A DNA stretch of 64,000 nt from Liolophura sinensis (GCF_032854445.1 NC_088297.1:6075991-6139990), one strand, 5' to 3'; positions 21,201-27,602 are shown, counted from the stretch's first letter. Numbers and translations: made by a program. The notes: generated by a model not told the origin, from the letters alone.

Positions 21201-21529
21201 GGAATCTACGTATAGCAAAAGTACGGTAGGGTTCGAGCCGTTTTGTATTTTAGTGAAGTTGTCGACGTGGGAGTCTATATGACCGAAGCTGGGCGTTGCG
21301 GTAGGAACGTCCAGCTCAGCTTAGCTTTGGGCTATGTCAAATGTGTGTAAAACTTCCAAATTACATGTGTATTTCTCGCACTGCACAGTGCTCGAATGAA
21401 GTTCTCAAACCCCTTGGACGCGCCGCGGACTTTGACACTCCCCTGCGGTGCACCGCTGATGCTACTTATCAAGTTCTCATTCAAAAGCCTAGATAACGAA
21501 GAAACCGTGTTTTCTATCACATCCGACAT
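52..21529 (-). CDS. AP4E1: AP-4 complex subunit epsilon (AP4E1), 5' fourteen coding exons, 3' end off window
   Basis: Large subunit of the AP-4 adaptor complex, which sorts transmembrane cargo at the trans-Golgi network together with the beta4, mu4 and sigma4 subunits. Fourteen exons on the minus strand splice in frame to 594 residues starting MSDVIENTVSSL, colinear with vertebrate AP4E1 from the initiator through the armadillo-like adaptin trunk. Recognisable blocks are MVRVIYCGMLGYD (exon 3), REALCDKDPGVMAA (exon 6), DYHSIPAPWVQIKLL (exon 7), AILFECV (exon 9) and VIGEYS (exon 14). Human AP4E1 is about 1,137 residues, so the rest of the trunk, the hinge and the ear lie beyond position 1. The start has a purine at -3 and matches the human N-terminus. 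All junction phases agree. Every intron is GT-AG except intron 11, which is AT-AC. The introns carry dense repeats but no exon is broken. Gamma, alpha and delta adaptins are less likely because the exon 1 and exon 3 matches are specific to epsilon-4. Confidence 0.95.
377..402. repeat. (CA)n microsatellite
   Basis: Uninterrupted CA dinucleotide run in AP4E1 intron 13. The rest of that intron (274-1214) shows only AT-rich sequence and a small GGCTGGCTAAT triplication near 740-770. Confidence 0.9.
1215..1330 (-). CDS. AP4E1: AP4E1 exon 13 (residues 482-520)
   Basis: Codes GCSDPDPSSEMLREWVVQTY to LTFIHRPTLPRLLLSVAVW. Acceptor TATTTACCAG|GA, donor TGG|GTACGT, phase 0 out. It aligns with human LRLYAVQSYLTLLDMENVF and QVMSWV. 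Confidence 0.9.
1633..1745 (-). CDS. AP4E1: AP4E1 exon 12 (residues 444-481)
   Basis: Codes NFAPSHQWFISSMNRLIEVR to GDQTPTQVSKSLFNIIQT plus one base. The preceding intron ends in AC (GCCGAC|CTTTG). Donor ACAG|GTAAGT. A nearby CCCCCAG|CC would look like an ordinary acceptor, but it drops the conserved NFAPS residues and breaks the phase. Confidence 0.88.
1746..2318 (-). other. AP4E1 intron 11, U12-type AT-AC intron
   Basis: On the minus strand the intron starts ATATCCTT (2318-2311) and ends GCCGAC (AC at 1747-1746). A U12 branch-site match TTTTCTTGAC has its branch A at 1756, ten bases before the intron end. All three signals fit the minor-spliceosome AT-AC class. This choice alone restores phase and the aligned protein. 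Confidence 0.85.
2319..2458 (-). CDS. AP4E1: AP4E1 exon 11 (residues 398-443), ends at a U12-type AT donor
   Basis: Codes TYDLLYQMTNSSNVEVICKR through LMDYLVKSRDDFARSELVAK to ITELLV plus AA. Acceptor TGAATTTCAG|ACA. No usable GT donor keeps the family alignment. The exon instead ends GTCAA|ATATCCTT, a perfect U12-type 5' splice site. Joined to exon 12 it reads LLV-NFAPSHQWF, matching human LAEKYAPDNAWF. Confidence 0.88.
2811..3031 (-). mobile_element. SINE family A, 5'-truncated, with perfect 13-bp TSD
   Basis: Antisense copy (on the plus strand it reads poly-T, GATTGGTGTTTTACG, then the body). The direct repeat GCCATACGATGGA flanks it at 2798-2810 and 3032-3044. It stops within the tRNA-related part and lacks the A box. 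Confidence 0.9.
3395..3504 (-). CDS. AP4E1: AP4E1 exon 10 (residues 361-397)
   Basis: Codes GLKALGYLVRAGPEFVMDYQ to MIVVECLDDTDQAIQRK. Acceptor TTCCGCAG|GA. The donor, AAG|GTCAGG, is weak (C at +3), but it is the one that keeps phase 0 and homology into exon 11. Confidence 0.92.
3741..3966 (-). mobile_element. SINE family B copy (tRNA-derived)
   Basis: On the minus strand it begins GGTGGCCTAATGGTTAGAG (A-box-like) and carries a B-box-like AGGATCAATCCC. The body 'CAGTGTCAGTATAATG' is shared with the copy at 29564-29868. It is in AP4E1 intron 9. Confidence 0.75.
4093..4175 (+). mobile_element. SINE family A fragment with internal deletion
   Basis: The GTACGTGGGAAGG...GTGGGTTTCCCC-type body jumps straight to the CAATCAAATAAATAG tail, missing the ATAATGCTGGCCGCCG segment. 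Confidence 0.8.
4609..4731 (-). CDS. AP4E1: AP4E1 exon 9 (residues 320-360)
   Basis: Codes AILFECVVTITTIWPNTDLL through YKAASYVGKFLRSKGNNLRY to A plus one base. Acceptor CACATTTCAG|CC, donor GCAG|GTATGT. It matches human AILFECVHTVYSIYPKSELL. Confidence 0.95.
4862..5155 (-). mobile_element. SINE family C, tRNA-derived
   Basis: On the minus strand: head GGGCTGTGCCCTAGTGGG, B box GGGTTCAAACTC, and a 3' part GCCAGAGGTTTGTGGTTTA that recurs at 8935-9075. It is in AP4E1 intron 8. Confidence 0.65.
5531..8132. repeat. 59-bp tandem array, about 44 copies
   Basis: Unit ACCTGACACTTGATTACTTC, then AGACAACCAGCCTACCCAAA, then CCAACTCACCTTGCTAATT. It lies in AP4E1 intron 8. Copies differ by a few bases and show three-unit (177 bp) higher-order periodicity near 5761-6240. 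On the AP4E1 sense strand, about 24 copies contain AAG|GTGAGT, a perfect 5' splice-site consensus. Confidence 0.97.
8507..8700. repeat. 42-bp tandem array, about 4.5 copies
   Basis: Unit TGATGGATATCACACACATA then TGTACAGGTGTGTCATGTATTC. It is open in two plus-strand frames only because the unit length is a multiple of three. It is in AP4E1 intron 8, next to exon 8. Confidence 0.95.
8748..8821 (-). CDS. AP4E1: AP4E1 exon 8 (residues 295-319)
   Basis: Codes RSSALMYGVLTETLERATVR to DNAAF plus one base. Acceptor TTGTGCAG|GTC, donor TTTG|GTAAGC. It aligns with human RTSELMYDVLDESLRRAEL. It sits between a SINE-derived satellite and the 42-bp and 59-bp arrays. Confidence 0.9.
8935..9075 (-). mobile_element. 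SINE family C fragment
   Basis: Shares GATAAACCACCGACCTCTGG and the CACGTGACTT region with 4862-5155 (plus-strand reading). It is in AP4E1 intron 7. Confidence 0.55.
9256..10475 (-). repeat. SINE-derived satellite, about 143-bp unit, 8-9 copies
   Basis: Each unit is an internal slice of family A SINE in antisense: AATATTTCACTTATGTGACG, GCATTATGGTGGGTGGAAAC, GGGCAGAGCCTAGGAGAAAC, then CTTCCCACGTACGGCCGGAGAGGC. A linker, AAAATGAGTGATTTATTCAA, joins the units. The last copies carry a variant 'CTATACGACGACAACCAGTGG'. It lies in AP4E1 intron 7. Confidence 0.9.
10592..10712 (-). mobile_element. SINE family A 3' fragment
   Basis: Antisense tail ATTTATTTATTTGATTGGTG followed by GTACTCAAGAATATTTCAC and GGCCAGCAATATGGCGGGAGG. 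Confidence 0.85.
10871..11037 (-). CDS. AP4E1: AP4E1 exon 7 (residues 240-294)
   Basis: Codes ENPSPHRGLTQGFVNTLSQV, then ISRKLPSDLDYHSIPAPWVQ and IKLLKILAALGQGQE plus AG. Acceptor GTATTTCAG|GAG, donor AAAG|GTGAGG. The DYHSIPAPW motif corresponds to NYHSVPAPW of human epsilon-4. Confidence 0.95.
11288..11388 (+). mobile_element. SINE family A 3' fragment, diverged
   Basis: GGTTTCCTCCCACTGTAATG, then GCGTAAAACACCAATGAAAT and an AAATAAACA tail. It is in AP4E1 intron 6. Confidence 0.75.
11655..11740 (-). mobile_element. SINE family B head fragment
   Basis: On the minus strand it reads ATGGCTGAGTGGTTACAGTG...GGATCAGGTCGTGG, a tRNA-like A-box/B-box pair without a body. Confidence 0.45.
11916..14262. 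repeat. 65-bp tandem array, about 36 copies
   Basis: Unit GTGACACTCAAGTGGCTTAA, CAAAGGGCTGCAGACCTCAC, ATCACCTCATGTGTCAATAC, TACAG. It fills most of AP4E1 intron 6. A four-unit (260 bp) block at about 11972 recurs at about 12232 with the same variants (CTCCGGGG, CTACACG, AACAATGGG, ACAACAGG), so it was amplified as a higher-order repeat. Confidence 0.97.
14293..14452 (-). CDS. AP4E1: AP4E1 exon 6 (residues 186-239)
   Basis: Codes RPVVRKKAVMCLQKFQLKSP through REALCDKDPGVMAAALHIYL to QLLL. Acceptor ATATTACAG|GCC, donor CTG|GTGAGA, phase 0 out. It matches human IVRRKAVLALYKF and RKALCDRDVGVMAASLHIYL. A 65-bp array starts about 30 bp into the downstream intron. Confidence 0.95.
14558..14656 (+). 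mobile_element. SINE family A 3' fragment
   Basis: AGTTTCCTCCCACCATAATG through TAAAACTCCAATCAAATAAA. It is in AP4E1 intron 5. Confidence 0.75.
14846..15118 (-). mobile_element. SINE family B copy
   Basis: Antisense tail GCTTGGGGTTTAACGTCGTG with TCATATGACG, then a body shared with 3741-3966 (TATTATACTGACACTGTG, CTTTGGTATGACGAGACCTG). This copy links the family B body to its tail. Confidence 0.75.
15190..15514. repeat. CCCATTTCTACATTTA minisatellite
   Basis: Irregular 17-19 bp units (CCCCCATTTCTACATTTAT and variants) in AP4E1 intron 5. It gives a spurious plus-strand reading frame at 15186-15599. Confidence 0.9.
15525..15790 (-). mobile_element. SINE family A, near full length, with TSD
   Basis: Antisense, from poly-T at 15525 to the GGGGGCCTCCGTGGCTCAG head. 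A and B boxes are present (TGGCTCAGTTGG, GAGTTCAAGTCC). The target duplication CATGAAYATGAT is at 15513-15524 and 15791-15802 with one mismatch. Confidence 0.93.
15838..15950 (-). mobile_element. SINE family A 3' fragment, old
   Basis: Antisense tail ATTTATTAATTTGATAGTTG, then CTCAATAATATGTCACTC and GGCGGGAGAGAAGCGGGCAG, well diverged. Confidence 0.65.
15971..16358. repeat. 29-bp array copying the exon 5 / donor boundary of AP4E1
   Basis: Unit CCTACCTGGGATGTTTCAGT plus TTCACTAAG, about 13 diverged copies. The rightmost copy is the real 3' end of AP4E1 exon 5 with its donor (minus strand GAAACTGAAACATCCCAG|GTAG). At least four other copies keep a usable CCAG|GT on the minus strand (near 15971, 16075, 16237 and 16319). 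Confidence 0.9.
16350..16471 (-). CDS. AP4E1: AP4E1 exon 5 (residues 146-185)
   Basis: Codes DLSSSNLLENCMGLLAVCQL to EKLKHP plus AG of the next Arg codon. Acceptor TTTTTGTTACAG|GATTTG, donor CCCAG|GTAGGC. A truncated SINE is inserted immediately upstream, with its target-site duplication spanning the acceptor. On the other side, a 29-bp tandem array repeats the last bases of the exon plus its donor. The coding sequence is intact. Confidence 0.93.
16485..16622 (-). mobile_element. SINE family A, 5'-truncated, TSD spans the exon 5 acceptor
   Basis: Antisense tail ATTTATTTATTTATCTGATT to GGCTGTTGGCAGA. Flanking direct repeats are CCTGTAACAAAAAT (16471-16484) and CCTGTAACAGAAAT (16623-16636). 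The left repeat contains the AP4E1 exon 5 acceptor, so the acceptor motif is present twice. Confidence 0.9.
16640..17447. repeat. 25-bp tandem array (GAATACATGAATATATGTGTGTACT)
   Basis: About 32 copies with TACATG cores and interspersed GTCTGTTGGATACATGCATA variants. It is in AP4E1 intron 4. It produces long open frames on the minus strand (up to 274 codons) that are repeat artefacts. Confidence 0.95.
17448..17489 (+). mobile_element. SINE family A tail fragment within the 25-bp array
   Basis: TTGAGTACAGCTTAAAACAC then AAATCAAATAAATAAATAAG, followed by two more TACATG units. The array thus has a SINE piece at each end, on opposite strands. Confidence 0.75.
18025..18545. repeat. 91-bp tandem array, 6 copies
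   Basis: Unit begins ACTTGGTGAAATGCCCTGGC, continues TTCCTCCAGGTTTCCTTCAC and ends TGACACATTAATGTGTTGGT. Copies are over 95% alike by eye. The right edge runs into AAGTGAAATATTCTTGAGTA, a SINE family A motif. It is in AP4E1 intron 4. Confidence 0.95.
18608..18681 (-). CDS. AP4E1: AP4E1 exon 4 (residues 121-145)
   Basis: Completes the Gly codon and reads YLAASLLLHENHELVLLL to INTIQK. Acceptor GGATCAG|GC, donor AAG|GTAGGT. The human counterpart is YLAVSLFLHEGHELLLLL. Confidence 0.93.
18995..19135. repeat. 35-bp tandem array, 4 copies
   Basis: Unit AGTCAAGGGGAGAGAAACCC then TGGTGTTGTGAAAAA in AP4E1 intron 3. The rest of the intron (19136-19899) is AT-rich with nothing I recognise. Confidence 0.95.
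19900..20023 (-). CDS. AP4E1: AP4E1 exon 3 (residues 80-120)
   Basis: Codes SQVKDYMVRVIYCGMLGYDV through KLQEKRI plus one base of a Gly codon. A long T-rich tract precedes the acceptor TTTTCAG|TCTCAG; the donor is ATAG|GTAATC. This is the most conserved stretch of the large-subunit N-terminus. Confidence 0.95.
20378..20449 (-). CDS. AP4E1: AP4E1 exon 2 (residues 56-79)
   Basis: 24 codons, EEDTVIQRELKVLQQRFSQP and on to DVST. Acceptor CTGTTTTAG|GAAGAG, donor ACT|GTGAGTA, phase 0 at both ends. It matches the EEEKLIQQELSSL segment of the human protein. Confidence 0.9.
20983..21332. mobile_element. TA-flanked foldback MITE
   Basis: Inverted repeat with arms of roughly 150 bp: the left arm starts GCTCAAAGCTAAGCTGGACG, and the right arm is its complement ending CAGCTTAGCTTTGGGC. 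The arms share CCCAGCTTCGGTCA, AAAACGGCTCG, ATTCCCTAAAA and CGAAAAGT, in order. TA dinucleotides abut both ends (20981-20982, 21333-21334). No coding frame is seen. It is in AP4E1 intron 1. Confidence 0.85.
21365..21529 (-). CDS. AP4E1: AP4E1 exon 1 (residues 1-55)
   Basis: Codes MSDVIENTVSSLSRLL to ARNTH and ends in phase 0 at donor CAT|GTAATT. The next exon begins EEDTV, matching the human SKH-EEEKL junction. A TA-flanked foldback element begins only about 30 bp into the intron. Confidence 0.9.
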
Positions 21530-21610
21530 TGCTTACAGCCTTGAGAAATAAATAAACCACAGCACATTGTCGACAGTTTCGTTTTTCCCAAGGGCCGGAA
21601 GTGGTTTACG
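21530..21610 (-). promoter_or_regulatory. AP4E1 5' UTR / core promoter region
   Basis: Directly upstream of the AP4E1 start. An ETS-type site, CCGGAAGTG on the plus strand (21595-21603), is typical of TATA-less housekeeping promoters. No TATA box is seen. The transcription start is not determined. Confidence 0.45.
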
Positions 21611-22579
21611 TGAAACTGCAAGTAAAACAAGATGCGCCACCTAGCGTACAAACTGTCATCATTTGTTTGCTGTCGCACTTGTGATTATCCTTATAGGCGG
21701 CAATAGTGACTCTAACGCCGAAAGGTTGGAGGAAATAGAACTCTTTGGTACTAGAATTGAAGTGACGTTGGCAAAATGTCTAAACAAATGTTAGTATAAG
21801 GGAGGTAATTTCTGAAGTAAGGCAATGAATTCTCAGTTGTCTCCCTTAGTATATAGAGTCATTCTCATGGATTGGAATATACAGTTGCAATAATGTATCA
21901 CTCGCGTCACTCGAAGAGGAGAGAGGTCCATTGTTGGGACTATGGAATATAAATCGTTTTAATCATTCTAATCTTCAAACGTGGGAATCAATTTTGTGAC
22001 ATTAACATTGTGACAAAAACATATTTTAGCAATAAAATTTACCAGAAACTACTGGTACCCGTATATATAAGAAGAAAACGTAAGCTGTTGATACAAAAGA
22101 ATGACAAACTTTGTAGATTTACATGTACAGTTCTTTGTCACGTACATGGTGCACGCATAACGGGTCACAATGCTTTCTTCAGAATGAATTGTCAAACACA
22201 GGTGGGTTGATAGATGGCTTTACATTTTACAATCCTCGCCTGTGTCTGTATCTTTATGTACGTCCGCGTGCAGATTACAGTCATGACTTTTATATAAAAA
22301 AAAATAAATGGGATTTTTTTGTTGACTGGGAGGGAAAAGGTGTAAAGCTATTATGATGTAGAAATTATAGGCTATATAGCTCACCCGCAACTTAAGTCAC
22401 TTATCATTACACCTCACCTGCTCAGTTTTCAGGTAGTCTTCTATTTGTAGTATCGGGACATTATATCCTAGTCTCTCTAAACTAGACCGTCCTACCCTGC
22501 CGGTTAAGTGGGCTTACGGCTATGGTCCTCTGCATAAGGAGAATAATGACATCCCTACGACACATACATGTATAGGCAG
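21611..22579. other. Intergenic, no gene seen
   Basis: AT-rich sequence upstream of AP4E1. A short inverted motif (AGTATAAGGGAGG at 21791 against CTCCCTTAGTATA at 21841) may be a small MITE. No reading frame resembles a known protein. Confidence 0.5.
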
Positions 22580-23264
22580 TGTATGTAAAAGACCCAGATG
22601 ACAACGTTCACATGGCTTTATTCTGAAGAAGAATAAAAAAGGAATTTCGTTAGGACATAATCAAAACGTGGCGATCGTCTCAAGAATGGTAAATGAGTGC
22701 GCGATCCCACAATCCTTTGCGTCTGAATTCACGCTGTCCCAAACACTCGAACACGCATTCCTTATGTTATTCATTACAGGTTATGAAAAATACTAACAGA
22801 AAATTGTGCCACAATGATAGTTAACAAAAAAAAAATGTTACAAAAGATGGTTACTTCACTGTGGTGAGATTGCACATGTATATGGGGCCTCACATTCTCC
22901 CCGGAAAAAAAATAATGTCTCTGACATTTTACAAGAGTAACTTGGATATTCATTATATCCACTAGGACATGGGATGTAGACACGCTTCTAAGTGACAACA
23001 CTCTTAAGTTCAGAAAACTTTACAGGAAACTACTTTGAACAGTATTTCACATGGCGCCTATGAGAAATAAGTTGCAAAATCAAAGTCTAGATGTATCCGG
23101 TACTCCTACTGTCAACCACTGTTTACACATTATCACACGTTTTTCCATGCCTACAATACATCATCACTTCTTACATAACCGTACTAGTGTACCACAAAGC
23201 AAAACTTCTACAGTGTTCAAAACCGTGTAAGCTCTGGTTGACCCAAAGATGTGTACGTAAGTCT

Positions 23265-23336
23265 AAGAGGGGGACGTCTCTGCCTTGGTTGCAGAGTGTC
23301 AGGTTGACGTCTCTGCCTTGGTTGCAGAGTGTCAGG
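23265..23336. repeat. 34-bp direct duplication
   Basis: GACGTCTCTGCCTTGGTTGC AGAGTGTCAGGTT present twice inside the LTR element, just before the nested SINE. Confidence 0.85.
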
Positions 23337-23348
23337 TTCAGTGTCCAA

Positions 23349-23626
23349 GGGGGCCTCCGTGGCTCAGTCGGTTAGCGCGCTAGCGCAGCGTAGTGACCCA
23401 GAAGCCTCTCACCAATGCGGTCGCTGTGAGTTCAAGACCAGCTCATGCTGGCTTCCTCTCCGGCCGTAAGTGGGAAGGTCTGCCAGCAACCTGCGGATGG
23501 TCGTGGGTTTCCACCGGGCTCTGCCCGGTTTCCACCCACCATAATGCTGGCCGCCGTCGTATAAGTGAAATATTCTTGAGTACGGCGTAAAACACCAATC
23601 AAAAAAAAAAAAAAAAAAAAAAAAAA
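23349..23626 (+). mobile_element. SINE family A, full length, perfect TSD
   Basis: Best reference copy. Head GGGGCCTCCGTGGCTCAGTC (A box TGGCTCAGTCGG), B box GAGTTCAAGACC, body, then GGCGTAAAACACCAATC and a 26-A tail. The target duplication TCAGTGTCCAA is at 23338-23348 and 23627-23637. It is nested inside the LTR element. Confidence 0.96.
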
Positions 23627-24681
23627 TCAGTGTCCAAAAAGTTCATCAGCAAAACAACAAGGTTCATTTTGGATTTATCGGCCACATTGTTTTGAGTCAC
23701 GAGCTTAAACTCCTAACACAGTTCGTGCAAATCGGGTACGGGTATGATCGGCAGCAAACATCCTATCCCCATCAGTAGGTGTTGATGGCCTGGTGTAGAC
23801 ATGGTGTAGTTAGTACACGTATACAGGTGTCTAGATGCTCATCGCTGTACTGTAGACATCATGCAGCACATCTATCCTGGTCACGGCACCAAATGTAAAA
23901 GACCCAGATGACACATTGTATAACGTTTACATGGCTTTATTCTGAAGAAGAATAAAAAGGGAATTTCGTTAGGCCATAAGCAAATCGTGGCGATCGTCTC
24001 AAGGATGGTAACTGAGTGCGCGATCCCACAATCCTTTGCGTCTGAAGTCATGTTGTCCCAAACACTCGAACACACATTCCTTATGTTATTCATTACAGGT
24101 TATGAAAAATACTAACAGAAAATTGTGCCACAATGATAGTTAACAAAAAAAATGTTACAAAAGATGGTTACTTCACTGTGGTGAGATTGCACATGTATAT
24201 GGGGCCTCACATGTATATATACATGTATGGTAATATAGTATTTTTTTTTATCTGAACTCATTTACAATAGTTTGGTGCACCCAGGTTCCTCACAAAGAGC
24301 AGGAGGCGATAAATACCATGGAGCTAAATGGGCGAAATCATGATTTTTGACGATTTCTAAAGTTTAATGTTCTATAGGGCATTGAAACTATTATATCTGA
24401 AGGCTAGATACATCCTGATTACTTGTCCGGAAAGAATTTCTTACCGAAAATCTATATTTTGCAATTTTTTATACTAAAATCTTCTTCATGCAGTGCCTAT
24501 ATATCTCACCTGAGTTAAAATTGCTTAATTTGTTTTTACCCCCATTACTCTAGTCACGTGACAAAAGAAAGTGGTGATGATTGGCTGAGAGCAACTATGC
24601 CATCACTGCAAAACTATAACTTAAAGGCCCCACAATTCAGAAATGATGGATAATATTTAAGTTTGGCCGCTTAAGAAAGTA

Positions 24682-24835
24682 TTTATTTATTTATTTGATT
24701 GGTGTTTTACACCATACTCAAGTATATTTCACTTATACGGCGGCGGCCAGCATCATGGTGGGAGGAAACTGGGCAGAGCCCGAGGGGAACCCACGACCAT
24801 CCGCAGGTTGTTGATGGACCTTCCCAAGTACACAC
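24682..24835 (-). mobile_element. SINE family A, 5'-truncated
   Basis: Antisense tail TTTATTTATTTATTTGATTG to GATGGACCTTCCCAAGTA. The short direct repeat AAGAAAGTA is at 24673-24681 and 24836-24844. Confidence 0.85.
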
Positions 24836-25202
24836 AAGAAAGTAGTGCCTAGATAAAGGCGCACGGATATTTTCACAGTATATTACAATGCGCCGATCCT
24901 AGCTTTTAAACAGCTATGCAAGTTTAGGCCTACATGATTGCATATGTAGGCTACGCCCCCCACCACAGACATTTAGGCCGCCCCTCCACTGCACATGTCA
25001 TGTAGCTGCCGTGCCCACATCGCACATATGCCCTTTCCCGGGCTAATTAATACACGTACATTTATACGTGTACATACATGAGCTCCACTCATACACGTGC
25101 CTCATGTATGTATGCCTGAAGTTATCGGATGGCTTTGACATATGTCACAAACATGCACATGTTTGGGGACAGTGTCGTTATTTGTGAACGGGTTAATAGT
25201 TC

Positions 25203-25266
25203 ATAGTTGTAGTCCTACTCTACAGTTGTAGTCCTACTCTACAGTTGTAGTCCTACTCTACAGTTG
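25203..25266. repeat. 19-bp tandem array, 3 copies
   Basis: AGTTGTAGTCCTACTCTAC repeated three times. The surrounding 24845-25504 has no gene I recognise. Confidence 0.9.
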
Positions 25267-25504
25267 CGTGCATTTGAAGAACACAAAAGGGAGACATGAA
25301 TATTAGTTTCATTGCTAATCATTAAAAATAGGCCTATTGCTGTTTTATTTGATCTTTTGATCTGGTCTTGTATATATAAAGTCCAAAGAAAAAAAAATCT
25401 TTGTCCACTATATAGCGGAGAGAGGAACAGAAGAAAATACTTCTTATTTCAAGCTGGCCACGAGAATGTTGATAATACTGATCTAATTGCACTAATTACC
25501 CGAT

Positions 25505-25589
25505 TTCGTCTCACCATAATGCTGGCCGCCGTCGTGTAAATGAAATATTGTCGAGAACGGCGTAAAACGCCCAATCAAATAAATAAATT
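25505..25589 (+). mobile_element. SINE family A 3' fragment
   Basis: CTCACCATAATGCTGGCCGC to GTAAAACGCCCAATCAAATA. Confidence 0.85.
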
Positions 25590-25997
25590 GTACTAGATTC
25601 TGAATTAATGCATTTATTTTCCTGTAAAACAGCTACAATCCCAGGCATGTTGCAAAGCGTTACACGAAAAAATAAAAAGTTATATATATACCATATATAC
25701 AATATATTATTGTATATTATTTATGTATTATTATATATGTTTGCGACACTGTATACGGTAAGTAAAAATCGCTGTTTTATGGTGTTGAATGTCACTGAAT
25801 ATGGATTATGCTATTGGCAGTTCCTGACGGTGTTTTTTTTTTTAATTACATATATTTTTTTAATCTTTTAAGTGCAAAACATTGGACACAATGCTCATCT
25901 CTATTTTGTTTATTTGAAATACCTGTTTATTTGGAGTACAAACAAGGATGCGTCATTTGTGAGTCCAATTCTATTTTCGGCCAACGAGATCACCAAC

Positions 25998-26165
25998 CAC
26001 GTGCTTGCGGAATCCTACATTCCTATTTTGTGACGTCACAAGTCAGGCGGCCATATTGTCATTGGCTTCTCTCGAACGATTCTTGTGTTCCATACGCCGA
26101 AGGAAAAATTCGTACGAATAGCCAACTTTGAACAATTTTTCCAATCAATGTGCAGGGATAGCCAG
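25998..26165 (+). promoter_or_regulatory. Candidate PTP4A promoter and noncoding first exon
   Basis: A cluster of promoter motifs: E-box CACGTG (25998-26003), full CRE TGACGTCA (26031-26038), YY1-like GCGGCCATATTG (26048-26059) and inverted CCAAT ATTGGC (26061-26066). About 100 bp later is a strong 5' splice site, GCCAG|GTGAGTG (exon end 26165). Vertebrate PTP4A genes have noncoding first exons and long first introns, so I infer this is the 5' UTR exon spliced to 58573. There is no transcript evidence. Confidence 0.45.
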
Positions 26166-27602
26166 GTGAGTGTCTTGTTTTAAGGTCGGGAGATTTAGTA
26201 TGCAATTTAACGCGTCAAATCCAGTGAATTCTGTGAGTCTTTATGAACATTTTGTGTACGTCTAGAACTGTACAAATGACATGGCTTGAAGTGAGCATGT
26301 TTTACAACAAACAACACGAAGACAAGAAACCCGATTTCAAAATGCGTGGGCTTTAGCGAAGATCTTGAAGCAAAATTCATCCATTCAGCATGTGTGCAGA
26401 TGAGTTGAACGTCTCCAAACTGTAGTGAATAACATAGCCCAACAAAGCATCGGAAAGGATGCAACTTAGAACTTAGTTTTACCGAGTGGCATGAAATTTT
26501 AGCAAGCAAACAGACAGCATCGTGTTTTGTTAAGTTTTGTCAATCAGTGATTAATTTTTGCTTTTTTGTGTGTGTGTTTCACATCCTTGTTTTGTTAGTA
26601 TCATATTTCAGTTGACGTGGCCGTCTTACTTTGTACTCCGAGCCCTCTAAACATTTTTTCAAAATTTGCGATTTCGCGATGTACGAAAATGATTACAGTT
26701 GATGTAAATCAAATTTCTCTCCTAAATAGAACTCCTTCAAATTGTCTTCGGTATTTGAAGTAAAAATCACTAAACTGCTCAGAATTCTGCTCTAAATTGT
26801 GCTGCTTTGAAATTTCGTCAACTGTAATATCATAGAAACTTGCTTGTTTTTTTTTTGTTTTTTGTTATAGTAAGAGCATATATATATATATATATATATT
26901 GCCAGCAAATGTTTGGGTTCCTGATTCATCCCATCATTTATATGCACATACTAGTACTGTTGTATTGCTAGCACTTGGCTAGCTTGACAGCATGTTTGCT
27001 TTCGCGTGCACATATATGTCAAAGCAAACAAGCTGTCATAGAAAAACAGCGCCTGCTACGATGTTAGCCTATCTGTTAAACGGTTTCACATTTTTAGGAG
27101 CAGTACTTCAGACAAACAACACAGACATTCATTTTATGGGGCGTCTGGCAGTCGAGTGTGTAATATTGAGGGTGATGAAATTAGGTGCATTGAACTAATG
27201 GCTGAACAACAGTTTCATAAGTAAACTCGGCTTCAACTCATGGGTTTCTGAACAGTCAACGGATGCATTTCAGCCTGGAATTTTTCAGGACCAGTCTTTC
27301 ATGGTAAATCGTAATTGAATCTTACATACAGTGCTATCTACATATCTGTCTACATTTGTGCACCCATGAAAACACACAGCATGACACGCATCACTGCTCT
27401 GTAGTAACCTACAGCTTTAATAGGTTAACCCAATACCTGATTCATATAGATTATTCATGGAAGTGGAATTATCAGTGACCCTCGTTGTTGACTGCCACTG
27501 TGCTTTTTGACCTTCCAGCTTGGATTGGAATAACATTGCTCAAACATACGCATCGGTGTATGTGCACTCTTTCAGTCTGCCGTGAAGAATATTGTTAATA
27601 GA
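26166..27602. other. Putative intron, no gene seen
   Basis: AT-rich, with an (AT)n run at about 26878-26900. No coding homology seen on either strand. Confidence 0.4.

Larger units (their letters stand above)
22584..24211 (-). mobile_element. Non-autonomous LTR retrotransposon (TRIM-like)
   Basis: Two direct long terminal repeats, 22584-22894 and 23894-24211, each TGTAAAAGACCC...GGGGCCTCACA on the plus strand. TGTA flanks both ends (22580-22583, 24212-24215). Read on the minus strand, the primer-binding site TTGGTGCCGTGACCAGG follows the 5' LTR (down from 23893), and the purine tract CCGGGGAGAA (22904-22895) abuts the 3' LTR. The internal region is 999 bp and codes no gag or pol. About 290 bp of that is a later SINE insertion. 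The LTR-proximal signals suggest a BEL/Pao or Ty3 ancestry, which I cannot settle. Confidence 0.88.

Noticed and set aside
23349-23425. tRNA gene
   Set aside because: A and B boxes are present, but the cloverleaf is degraded and the sequence continues into a SINE body and poly-A. The same holds for the other SINE heads (15790, 38398, 39681, 29564).
22584-24211. Simple segmental duplication of a 310-bp sequence
   Set aside because: TG/CA ends, 4-bp flanking repeats, primer-binding site and purine tract fit LTRs better.
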